Assembly: GCA_003155465.1 (NCBI GenBank)
Contig: PMCR01000363.1
Coordinates: 668-15,845 of the forward strand
Reading direction: 5' to 3'
Source of the DNA: Myxococcales bacterium
GTDB taxonomy: Bacteria > Myxococcota > Polyangia > Fen-1088
Length of the DNA: 15,178 bases
Below the pieces are notes generated by a model that had not been told where the DNA came from, did not search any database, and saw only the letters and a program-made list of their open reading frames with translations. The position numbers were made by a program, and so were the translations under genes. Below, in pieces: positions 1 to 7,345 of this stretch; the first letter of the stretch is position 1, and the number at the start of each line of letters is the position of its first letter.

Positions 1-255
1 GGCGAGCTGAGCTACCTCTTGCAGGATTGCTCGGCTGCCATCGAAAACTTGCTGCTCGCCGCGCATGCCTTGGGCCTGGGCGCCTGTTGGTTGGGTGTGC
101 ACCCGCGCCAGAGCCGCATCGATGCGCTGACCAAGATCCTGCGGCTGCCGAAAGGGGTCCTACCCGTTTCCTGCATCGCCGTGGGCTGGCCCGCCGAACA
201 GCAGTCCCCCCGCACCCGCTTCTCGCCCGCCTATGTTCACCGCGAGTCCTGGTGA
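1..255 (+). CDS. Nitroreductase-family protein, C-terminal part (5' end outside window)
   Basis: The frame is open from base 1 and stops with TGA at 253-255, giving 84 residues of a C-terminus. Seen in the sequence: a helix with AAIENLLLAAHALGLGACWLG, then a segment ending LPKGVLPVSCIAVGWPAE. This order is typical of the last third of FMN-dependent nitroreductases, where the 'A.en.llaA.alGLg..W.g' helix is followed by the 'lp.g..p....avG.p.e' strand. Members reduce nitro groups, quinones or flavins with NAD(P)H in the cytoplasm. The substrate cannot be inferred, and the N-terminal FMN-binding residues are not visible. The gene converges on the GH32 gene with only 43 bp between the stops, and I see no terminator hairpin there. 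The family call is good; subfamily is unknown. Confidence 0.85.
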   Translation, partial: GELSYLLQDCSAAIENLLLAAHALGLGACWLGVHPRQSRIDALTKILRLPKGVLPVSCIAVGWPAEQQSPRTRFSPAYVHRESW

Positions 256-298
256 CAGCCACGTATGACTTGATCCTCTGGCACTGCGACCGGCTCAG

Positions 299-2011
299 TC
301 AATTCCAGGCTGAGCGCAGCGGAAACACGTGCAGTTGGTGGATCGTGACGTCCCCACCTGTCGTGAAAACAGAAATACCCTGGGCTGCGGTCGTGGGAAT
401 GTCTTGCACCGTCGCGTAGGCGAGCCCGTCGTTGCCGAAGATCTCGAGGCTTTCGCGATCGACCAAAATGCGCAGCCGCACATGCCCATCGATCGACGGC
501 AGGGGGATAGGCACCTGCGCGGCACCCAGACTGTCCACACCGAGGGTTGAGCCCAAAACCTGATAGCTGATGCGAACGCCGCGAATCGAGAAGCCAAACT
601 CCAGGCCGCTGCCCAGCAGAAAGTCAGCGTCAATGTCGACGACACTGGCGTCGACGGTCGCCAGCGGATTCGACGCGTCCGGGCCCAGGGTCACATCGAC
701 CAGAGAGAACGCCTGCCCCTGCAACCCTGCCAGTTCGGCGACCGGGGTGGGGAGCAAACGAAGACCAAGCGGCGTGCTGCGCAGAGAGAGTTCGACCGGA
801 AACGTAATCATGTTGCTGAAGGGCATCGAGGGCTGGGTGGCCTTGCCAAACGCGAGCCGAATGCGGCGTGCCCCGGGGGCGTTGTCGAAAGTCTGCGCGG
901 CATAGTAGTTGTTGCCATATTGATACGGAATCTTGTCGGTCTCGGGAGTGAACACTTTGCCGTCGAATGTGCCAATTCTGTAGGCGCCGTCGGCGGCGGA
1001 GAGCACCCAGCGCGTGTTGTTTGCGTCGCCATCGATGGGAAGCTGGAACAGGTCCGGGCATTCGAAGAAGCCGGAGATGCGGCTCTCATAGGTCCAGACC
1101 TTCAGGTCCGGTGAGCTGTAGAACGCGATGTCGCTTGCGCCTGCGCTCTGATCGTAGACGACCATGACCCAGTATCCCCCGGGCGCGAACCACACAAGCT
1201 TGGGATCGCGCCCGGAGTGCTTGATGACAGGATTGCCTTCGTATTCGCGGAAGGTCCGGCCGCGATCGTTCGAGTAGACGATGCACTCACCGCGCGCTGT
1301 GCTGGTGTACGCGGCAACCAGGACGGATTCCTTGCCCGTGCGGAAGCCCGAGGTGTTCTGGCTGTCCACGACTGCACTGCCCGAAAAGACGGCGTCGCCA
1401 GGCCCGTGAGGATACAAGGCGATCGGCAGTTCCTGCCAATGGACAAGGTCCGCACTGACCGCGTGCCCCCAGTGCATGTTGCCCCAGACCGTGCCGTAGG
1501 GATTGTGCTGAAAGTACAGATGGTACTCGCCGTCGTAGTACACGAGCCCGTTGGGGTCGTTGATCCAGCCGCGCCGGGCCGTGAAGTGGAACTGGGGGCG
1601 ATACGGCTCTTTGTACAACTGGCCGTCATTCGGATAGGGAGCCTCATCCGCCAGCAAGATGCTGGCGTTGAAGCTGTCGGGCACGGCGATCGAAAGCTCC
1701 TCCCCGGCGTAGTTTCCGACGTCCAAGAACGACCAGAACTCGATCGTGTCTGTCGCCAGCTGGATCAGGAATTCGTCAAGAAAGGCAGTCCCGTGATGCA
1801 CCGTCACCTTGCGAGAAAGGGCGCTGCGGTTGACGGCGAAGTGGAGGTATCGCTGCGAGGCGATCATCGTGCGCACCGAGGAGCCCCCGGCGTCCACCGC
1901 GGCGTCGGCTATTCCAGTGTCTGGCAACTGGTCTTGCGATGATGGGGTTGAGCAAGCCAGTCCGCCGAAGATGACCATCATTGTCGCCATTGGAAGGAAG
2001 CGAAGGCGCAT
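299..2011 (-). CDS. Exported GH32 fructan hydrolase (levanase/inulinase type)
   Basis: A 570-residue exported glycoside hydrolase family 32 enzyme that cleaves beta-fructosidic bonds in levan, inulin or sucrose. The N-terminus (MRLRFLPMATMM..GGLAC) is a short signal peptide ending at Cys20, followed by a Ser/Pro/Asp linker. A lipoprotein is likely, although the lipobox is not canonical. Residues about 45-130 resemble the accessory domain (DUF4980 type) that precedes the catalytic domain in many levanases. The five-bladed propeller starts at WINDPNG, with Asp152 as nucleophile. The RDP motif has Asp269 (transition-state stabiliser) and FFECPDL has Glu317 (acid/base), so all three catalytic residues are present. 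The C-terminal beta-sandwich carries LVDRESLEIFGNDG. ATG at 2011 is preceded only by a weak purine-rich site. The next gene upstream on the same strand is the S10 fusion gene, 322 bp away, so it probably has its own promoter. Endo or exo action and preference for levan or inulin cannot be read from sequence. Confidence 0.93.
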   Translation of the reverse strand: MRLRFLPMATMMVIFGGLACSTPSSQDQLPDTGIADAAVDAGGSSVRTMIASQRYLHFAVNRSALSRKVTVHHGTAFLDEFLIQLATDTIEFWSFLDVGNYAGEELSIAVPDSFNASILLADEAPYPNDGQLYKEPYRPQFHFTARRGWINDPNGLVYYDGEYHLYFQHNPYGTVWGNMHWGHAVSADLVHWQELPIALYPHGPGDAVFSGSAVVDSQNTSGFRTGKESVLVAAYTSTARGECIVYSNDRGRTFREYEGNPVIKHSGRDPKLVWFAPGGYWVMVVYDQSAGASDIAFYSSPDLKVWTYESRISGFFECPDLFQLPIDGDANNTRWVLSAADGAYRIGTFDGKVFTPETDKIPYQYGNNYYAAQTFDNAPGARRIRLAFGKATQPSMPFSNMITFPVELSLRSTPLGLRLLPTPVAELAGLQGQAFSLVDVTLGPDASNPLATVDASVVDIDADFLLGSGLEFGFSIRGVRISYQVLGSTLGVDSLGAAQVPIPLPSIDGHVRLRILVDRESLEIFGNDGLAYATVQDIPTTAAQGISVFTTGGDVTIHQLHVFPLRSAWN

Positions 2012-2333
2012 TTCCGGACTCTCTTACCAGGAATTCGGCGCTGTCATCCGGTTTGTGCGAACCAGCACCTGGCCTTGCGCGTTTCCACCGGATGCCGTCT
2101 AACGCTGTGCAATCTGCTTCTCATTCCTTCGCCTCCCTAACAGACGTGAGACCATGGCACGATGGTGGCTGCGAGGAAGTCTTCGACATCCGCGAAGGCG
2201 CTGGCCGGGGACTGTTCTGCACCCCATCCGGGAGGGCAAATCTTCAGCCGGATGCTGGCCGAGCGAATGCCCGAGATGAGCTTGCAGGTGAGCCAACTGA
2301 CCGGCGCCTTCATCGACGATGTGTCGCAGACTG
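2012..2333. promoter_or_regulatory. Intergenic region upstream of the GH32 gene, with nested inverted repeats
   Basis: This 322-bp gap lies between two minus-strand genes and has no convincing gene. It should hold the GH32 promoter. Within 85 bp of the GH32 start I see an 8-bp inverted repeat (CATCCGGT at 2045-2052, ACCGGATG at 2087-2094), a GGTT-N6-AACC dyad at 2050-2063 and a CCAG-CAC-CTGG dyad at 2062-2072. The GGTT..AACC dyad has the size and symmetry of a sugar-responsive repressor operator, but no regulator gene is nearby. Open frames here on both strands are short and match nothing I recognise. Confidence 0.3.
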
Positions 2334-4898
2334 CTAGTGGGGCGAGTCTGAGTACCACTTCATGACGTCTGCCAAGAGTGGGCCCGGCGCGCGCATTGTA
2401 ACCGTGTGCCCGGACTCGTAAGCAGTCGGCATGGTCACATACATCGGCACGCTGGATCTCTGTGACTGGTAATTGATGGTCAGCAGGCCAGGGAGGGAAA
2501 GGTTGGTGTAGGGGGCGTGGGTGGCAGTCTCGCTGTAGCTAGCACCCGACACGTAGTCCTGGTCAGGCGCAATGGCGTTCAGCCCATCGCTGATTCCCGG
2601 CGACCATATCTTCCAGTCATACTTGGCAACGGTTATGAAGGTGGCCACGCCGTTCAGAACGTTGACCCCAAAACACTTGCCTAGGTCGATCGCGGCCTTG
2701 TCGTCCCCATCCCAGCCCCGCACACCAGGCTCGCGCGCGAACATCTCGGAGTTCAGTCCCACAAAATAGCGGTCGTCGGCACTCGATAGGGCGCCGAAGG
2801 CCTTGACCATATCGTCCGACGACGAGCCATCCCCGCGTCCGTAGGCCTCACCGCGCTCCGTGGAATGCATCCATTTGATCGTCGTCGCATCCACGCCAAG
2901 CGCCACGTTCAATGCCGGGAAGGTGTTTAGATTGTCGCGTGCCTTGTTCAATTGGCTGTCGGTCCAGCCCGACCGCTTGTCACAGTTGTACTTGTCACAG
3001 GTCTTGCACGTCACATCGCAGGACTGGGAGGCGGTGAGGGTGAGTTTCTGCCGGGAGCCCACCACCATCGGCTCAATCAACACCTGGTGGCCGAATTTCG
3101 AAGCAATCTCGCTGGCAATAGGACTGTGCTTGCCGAGTGCTGCGAGAAAATAGCCATCCAGGTCAGCGGCCAATTGCGCGTCCTGGTAGAAACTGCCGGG
3201 ACTCTGGAGGTTTGGATAATCGAAAAGGTAGAACAACATCAAGTTGGACCTGATGCCGCCGTAGCTCTCACCAACCAGGATGACCCGATTGTTCTGCAAG
3301 GCAGGGTGGCGGGCAAGAAATTGCACGATGACACGCAGGAAGGTCGAGGCGTCGCGATCCATGTCCATTGTGATTCCCGGCCGGACACCATTGAAGGGCA
3401 ACGGATAGGAGAAACCCGTGACTGGCGCATCGATGTAGAGCAGATTGGCAAACTGACCCCAATTGTTTGGGTTCACCGCGTACGCCACACCCGTTCCCGG
3501 ATCGAGCGTGATGCCCGCGGTGTTGAAAGCGAATAGGGCGTTAGAGGTGGCGCCTCCCGGGCCGCCATTGAAAAAGACCGCAAGTGGCTTGCTCTTGGGC
3601 GTGGTCAAGGCGGGCTGAAATGCGTACCAAATCCGGTTCGTGGGACTGGTGCGAGTTTCAAGGCTGTTTGTAATCGTGTTCTGCGCCGTGTAGTCCCCGC
3701 CGTCAATTTGGAGGAAACCTGCCTCCGCTGCGAGGCCCGCGGCGTGTACCGTGTCGTCAAGGGCGGTATCGCTGGAACACGACCATTTCGAATCGCGGCA
3801 GAGGCATCCGGTACAGCCTGGAACGTGGTACGGGGTCCAGTAAAGCTCAGCGTTGGCGACGGCCGATTTCACGACCAGGCTTCCGTTGATCCCACCCCAT
3901 TGCAACGTTGCGTCTGCGGTTGGCGCCAGAATCGAGCCTGGAAAGTAAACCGATTGGATTCTCAGCGTAGTGGCGTTCGGGAAGTTCCAGAGCACGCTCT
4001 GCAGGCTTGATGGACTCAACCCACTGAACCCAGCATTCATGAACGCCGGATTTGTGCCTTTGACGTTGATAATGACGGCGGAGTCTTTGGGCACGCTGAA
4101 CTTGAAGGTGGTCGTGCCAGTCAGATCGCTGGAGGAAATCCCAAAAACGTTCAATTCCGGATCGTTGCCCGAAAATGTGATGGTGCTGGTGCCGATGGGC
4201 TTCGAAACGAGGGGCGCGGAGTAGAGGGCCAGTTGCGAAGACATGCTCAGCAGCTTCGTGGACGCGCCGGCGAAATCGATGGGCTTACTGGCCGCGCTGG
4301 GACGTGTGCCATTGACATACGTGACAGAGTTGGTGTCGGTAAACTTGTTGCCGTAGTACACGTTTCCATAGACCGTGCCGCCCACGTTGAGAGTGATGCT
4401 CCCCTGCGCCACCAGGGCGGCCGGCTCGGGTTGGGCGCCATTCAAAGCGAAGCTGCTTGCGGTCAGGTTGCCCTGCGCGGCGACAGGACCTCCCACGTCG
4501 GTCAACGCGGACACGTCGCCATTCAACGTGAACAGATTGAAGTCCCGTGGGTAGTACTGCTTGGTATTCGTGTTGTTGATCGTGATGGGTCCTTGGGTCC
4601 ACGCGTAGCGCCCGCAGTAGTCGCCGTTGTACCATTTGAATTGCTTGGCGTAGTCCGCGCCCACCTGGACGCACGCGAGACTCCATCTTCCGCCGGTGGC
4701 GCAGCAGTTGGCGAAGGCGCTCTGGCCGCAGACGTAGGCGATTACCTTGCTCGCGACGTCGTCCGTCGTCTTGTCGTTCGGTATCATTGGTTCTCCCGTG
4801 GTGCACCAGGAGTGGGGCTGGCGTGCCATGGCAACGCCTGGCATGAGAACCGCGCAAAGAAGCACTGTGGGGAAAAGCAGACTAGGCAATAGGCGCAT
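2334..4898 (-). CDS. Secreted choice-of-anchor A domain / serine carboxypeptidase (S10) fusion protein
   Basis: An 854-residue exported protein. I chose ATG at 4898 because GGGAGGAATC lies just before it and a clear signal peptide follows (hydrophobic core, cleavage near AMA at 23-25); the frame stays open upstream without an SD. Residues 57-95 are Cys-rich with a CC..W..C pattern (Cys57, Cys65-66, Cys76, Cys95), like small Cys modules of myxobacterial extracellular proteins. Residues about 119-358, from DFNLFTLNGDVSALTDVGG to NGSLVVKSAVANAELYW, match the choice-of-anchor A domain of surface adhesins. A short Cys linker (CTGCLC) leads to a peptidase S10 domain: oxyanion-hole strand FFNGGPGG (444-449), nucleophile Ser545 in GESYGG, Asp761 in AKYDWKIWSPG and His831 in ESGHTV near the C-terminus. 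A Cys cluster at 627-641 is inserted between nucleophile and Asp. Known S10 enzymes remove C-terminal residues at acidic pH. Here the N-terminal module probably fixes the enzyme to the surface or matrix (inference). Confidence 0.85.
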   Translation of the reverse strand: MRLLPSLLFPTVLLCAVLMPGVAMARQPHSWCTTGEPMIPNDKTTDDVASKVIAYVCGQSAFANCCATGGRWSLACVQVGADYAKQFKWYNGDYCGRYAWTQGPITINNTNTKQYYPRDFNLFTLNGDVSALTDVGGPVAAQGNLTASSFALNGAQPEPAALVAQGSITLNVGGTVYGNVYYGNKFTDTNSVTYVNGTRPSAASKPIDFAGASTKLLSMSSQLALYSAPLVSKPIGTSTITFSGNDPELNVFGISSSDLTGTTTFKFSVPKDSAVIINVKGTNPAFMNAGFSGLSPSSLQSVLWNFPNATTLRIQSVYFPGSILAPTADATLQWGGINGSLVVKSAVANAELYWTPYHVPGCTGCLCRDSKWSCSSDTALDDTVHAAGLAAEAGFLQIDGGDYTAQNTITNSLETRTSPTNRIWYAFQPALTTPKSKPLAVFFNGGPGGATSNALFAFNTAGITLDPGTGVAYAVNPNNWGQFANLLYIDAPVTGFSYPLPFNGVRPGITMDMDRDASTFLRVIVQFLARHPALQNNRVILVGESYGGIRSNLMLFYLFDYPNLQSPGSFYQDAQLAADLDGYFLAALGKHSPIASEIASKFGHQVLIEPMVVGSRQKLTLTASQSCDVTCKTCDKYNCDKRSGWTDSQLNKARDNLNTFPALNVALGVDATTIKWMHSTERGEAYGRGDGSSSDDMVKAFGALSSADDRYFVGLNSEMFAREPGVRGWDGDDKAAIDLGKCFGVNVLNGVATFITVAKYDWKIWSPGISDGLNAIAPDQDYVSGASYSETATHAPYTNLSLPGLLTINYQSQRSSVPMYVTMPTAYESGHTVTMRAPGPLLADVMKWYSDSPH

Positions 4899-5200
4899 GA
4901 TTCCTCCCTTTCCTTCAAACTGTAGTGCTGCCACCGTTGAATGTCCAGGCGCCACCAAAGTGCGGGGCCGGGTTGAGTATCACGGGGCCGCCGTCTACCA
5001 CGAGGGGGATGCCGGTCAAAGCATGAGCCACCCGACCGCCCATCAGATCGAGCTTGAAAGGGCGCGGTGTGCGGTGCCAGCACCTTCCTGGAGGGTCTAC
5101 GACTCAACCTTCACGCCGGCCCGAGCCTGATGTACACATGGGACAGCGATGGCGTAGAGTTGCTGTTCAGCTCGTCGACGATTGTGACGGGCAGTACCTC
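4899..5200. other. Non-coding stretch upstream of the S10 fusion gene, with a possible gene fragment
   Basis: The 302 bp between the S10 gene start and transposon remnant A. The minus strand is open from 5103 down to a TGA at 4915-4917. From an in-frame ATG at 5041-5043 this gives 42 residues, including AHALTGIPLVVDGGPVIL, which resembles the 'TG..l.VDGG' end of short-chain dehydrogenases. It ends 16 bp before the S10 start and has no matching upstream body. On the plus strand another short, high-GC3 frame covers about 5056-5221. Both cannot be real. At best one is a decayed gene tail, and the promoter of the S10 gene must lie in this stretch. Confidence 0.25.
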
Positions 5201-5377
5201 TAGACTGCGCCCCGTGGTCTAGACACGCCTTCCAGGACATGCCGGAGGTGCTGCCGGATGTGCCCGGACATGCAAAACGCGGCCCGCAAGGCTGGGCTGG
5301 CGGGCACGGCGGCCTGGTGCCGCGATGTGGAGTAGAGGTTCTCGAACGAAGAAACCCCCTTCGAATCGCTTGGGCAC
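5201..5377 (+). repeat. 177-bp direct repeat, copy A
   Basis: It begins TAGACTGCGCCCCGTGGTC and ends at TCGAATCGCTTGGGCAC. Aligned without gaps to 9270-9446, I count 10 mismatches in 177 positions (about 94% identity). Flanking sequences are unrelated on both sides, so the left boundary probably equals the end of the original element. The two ends of the repeat are not inverted copies of each other, which argues against a MITE. Confidence 0.95.
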
Positions 5378-5515
5378 TGCGAAGAACGTGACCCCATGCT
5401 GTTCCGTGACCTCGGTATTCCGCGTTCCACCGCCGCAAGTTGGGTCCGTTGCGGCCCGCGTCCCGTCATCTCCGCCGAGGTCCTCGCCCTCGACCAGCAG
5501 GAACTCCAAGCCTGA
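5201..5515 (+). mobile_element. Insertion-sequence remnant A: left end plus start of a decayed transposase
   Basis: The first 177 bp are repeated at 9270-9446. Beyond the repeat only this copy continues, in the frame that is open from 5336 to TGA at 5513-5515. That frame reads SNEETPFESLGH, then MLFRDLGIPRSTAASWVR and a GPRPVISAEVLALDQQELQA end. The middle is a helix-turn-helix of the kind that opens DDE/integrase-core transposases, in which 'GvprSTa.sW.rrGpr.Vvs' is followed by a coiled coil. The coiled coil and catalytic core are missing: the frame stops after about 60 codons and I could not follow it in any other frame. The transposase start is uncertain, since the repeat itself contains an in-frame stop at 5333-5335. 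I read the element as a dead 5' fragment. The family (IS3/IS481-like) is recalled from the motif, not proven. Confidence 0.55.
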
Positions 5516-5745
5516 CTCTGGCGTCGAGAACGTCAATCAGGAGGTCGACAACCTTCTTGGTCTTGGACAACTGCGCCGCGTACTCGCCCAAGTCGAGGTC
5601 AGCTTCTCCGCATCGAATCCCGAATGCCTTGGTGCGCCCAGAGGGCTGCCCACGCGGTCGCGCGACGGAGCATCTTCTGCCGGGGACGCGTGTTTCTGCG
5701 CGCCAACTCAAATCGTCGAGGCGTCCATGATAAGCTGATCCAGCG
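5516..5745. other. Non-coding stretch between remnant A and the protease gene
   Basis: These 230 bp hold no gene that I can support. Frames are open on both strands but short, and none continues the transposase similarity of remnant A. The sequence must contain the promoter of the protease gene. No clear Shine-Dalgarno is present in the last 20 bp before the ATG at 5746. Confidence 0.4.
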
Positions 5746-7218
5746 ATGTCTGAGACGCTGCATGGTGGGACTCCTCCGTCTCCGGTGCGCACCCCCTGCC
5801 CGCACTGCCGCGAACCCCTTGACCCGGCCGCGAGGGTTTGCGCCCATTGCCGGCGCGACGTGACCGTGGACGTCTTGCTCACGGAGCCGGTGCTCAATCC
5901 TCGCCAGCGCTACGACCTGTCGCGAGCGCTGGTCGCATTGTCGCCGAAGCCTCGGCTGGGGGATTGGGTGCACCGCCTGGAAAAGGGCGGCGTGATGCTG
6001 AAGGGCGTGACCGCTGACCGAGCCGAGTCGGTATTGGGCGTGCTGCGCGCCGCCGGAGCAGTCGCCGTCACGCGCGCCCAACAGCAAGCCATGGGCCGGA
6101 GGATGACTTGGGCCCTCCTGGGTGGGGCCGGGGTGCTGGGCCTGGCGATAGTGATCGTTCTTGGCGCCTGGGTCATCCGGCAAATCGGCGCGCGCGCGCC
6201 TGAAGTCCGCGCTCTCGAGCGGCGACCGAGCAGCAGTCCCTTGACCTCACGCGAGGTGGCCGCGCTCGCCCTTCCCAGCGTGGCGGTTCTGCGCTGTGGC
6301 CTCAAGACCGGATCCGGCTTCTTCGTCACCGAGCACCAGTTGCTGACCAACGAACACGTGACCTGCGGTCGCAACGGAGTGATGGCGCTCGAACTGGCCG
6401 ACGGCACCAAGGGCGAGGCACATGTCGTGGCAGCAGACGAACAGCTCGATCTGGCCTTGGTCGAAACCGCGCTCAAGGGGCCCCCCCTGGTGATCGCCAG
6501 CGCCGGCGAACTCGCGTCTGGTGACACGGTGATGATTGCGGGGGCTCCCATGGGTCTCGAACGCACGTTCCACGTTGGGGCGGTCAGCAACCCCCGCCGC
6601 GTGTTGTTGGATGTCTGCTACTTGCAGGTCGATGCGCGAGTCAACCACGGCAACAGCGGGGGACCTGTGCTGGATACCAGGGGGCACGCGGTGGCCGTTG
6701 TGTCTATGAAGGAGGAGGAAGCCGAAGGCATCGGGTTCGCGTTGCCGCTTGACTATGCCTTCGAGGGAGAGCGGCCCCTGATGCCGCCACCAAGCTGGCA
6801 CCCGACGCAGGGCTTTTCCGCCATGTTGGCGGACGTCGAGCGCGAAGACGAAAGGCTTTTGGAAGAGAGCAAGCGATTGCCGATGCGGGTGGTGAAAGCG
6901 GTTTTTGCGGGAGGGAGCCAGATCGTCGCCGCGGTGGTGACGATGAGCGCACTGGAGCCCACCGGGATTCTGGATTTTCGTCTGGAGCAACAGGAACACA
7001 CGATTTGCAGCGTGTCTGCCCCAGCACGGTGGCAAAAGAGCTCTCCCGACCGCGGACTCGGCAAGAGAACCAACGAATGGATGAACCGGATGGGAATGGG
7101 CAGTGTCTACGCAGGCGCGGCTCTGCTGCACGTCGGATCGTGCCAGTTCCAGAAGGATGTTCCTATCCAACTCATTTTGCGCGAGGGGGATGAGAAGCTC
7201 AACCGACTAACGCTGTAG
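5746..7218 (+). CDS. Membrane-anchored trypsin-like serine protease with N-terminal zinc ribbon
   Basis: A 490-residue protein. A zinc ribbon opens it (CPHC at 18-21, CAHC at 32-35), followed at about 45-112 by a small cytoplasmic domain (RQRYDLSRALVALSPKPRLG to AGAVAVTRA) that I do not recognise by name. One transmembrane helix spans about 122-144. The outer part is a chymotrypsin-fold (S1/Deg type) protease with His204 in LLTNEHVTCG, Asp235 in LDLALV and Ser304 in NHGNSGGPV, so the triad is complete. There is no PDZ domain. Instead a C-terminal region of about 140 residues (350-490) has unknown function and two cysteines. The topology places the zinc ribbon in the cytoplasm and the protease in the periplasm, as expected for an envelope quality-control or signalling protease (inference). 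ATG at 5746 is the first start that includes the ribbon; its ribosome-binding site is weak. The PEGA-domain gene follows 127 bp downstream on the same strand. Confidence 0.88.
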   Translation: MSETLHGGTPPSPVRTPCPHCREPLDPAARVCAHCRRDVTVDVLLTEPVLNPRQRYDLSRALVALSPKPRLGDWVHRLEKGGVMLKGVTADRAESVLGVLRAAGAVAVTRAQQQAMGRRMTWALLGGAGVLGLAIVIVLGAWVIRQIGARAPEVRALERRPSSSPLTSREVAALALPSVAVLRCGLKTGSGFFVTEHQLLTNEHVTCGRNGVMALELADGTKGEAHVVAADEQLDLALVETALKGPPLVIASAGELASGDTVMIAGAPMGLERTFHVGAVSNPRRVLLDVCYLQVDARVNHGNSGGPVLDTRGHAVAVVSMKEEEAEGIGFALPLDYAFEGERPLMPPPSWHPTQGFSAMLADVEREDERLLEESKRLPMRVVKAVFAGGSQIVAAVVTMSALEPTGILDFRLEQQEHTICSVSAPARWQKSSPDRGLGKRTNEWMNRMGMGSVYAGAALLHVGSCQFQKDVPIQLILREGDEKLNRLTL

Positions 7219-7221
7219 CAG

Positions 7222-7241
7222 GGTCCCGCTCGGCGGGGACC
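7222..7241 (+). terminator. GC-rich hairpin just after the protease gene
   Basis: GGTCCC (7222-7227) and GGGACC (7236-7241) form a perfect 6-bp stem with an 8-nt loop, starting 3 bp after the protease stop. There is no T-tract, so intrinsic termination is doubtful. It may instead stabilise the 3' end or separate expression from the next gene. Confidence 0.35.
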
Positions 7242-7345
7242 TCGTTCGCTGCCCCTCTGCCACCTTGAAAGTTTACCCAACCGACTGATATGGATCTGAA
7301 AGAGCAAATCAGGTCAACGCTTAGGCCGCAGGACTGAACCCGTCC

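Noticed and set aside
1217..1942. 241-codon plus-strand open frame opposite the GH32 gene
   Set aside because: Antisense to conserved catalytic motifs of GH32, with no start signal and no family resemblance.
4899..4958. Upstream extension of the S10 fusion gene to an ATG at 4958
   Set aside because: No Shine-Dalgarno there, and it would put 20 non-hydrophobic residues before an otherwise perfect signal peptide; the ATG at 4898 has GGGAGGAATC directly upstream.
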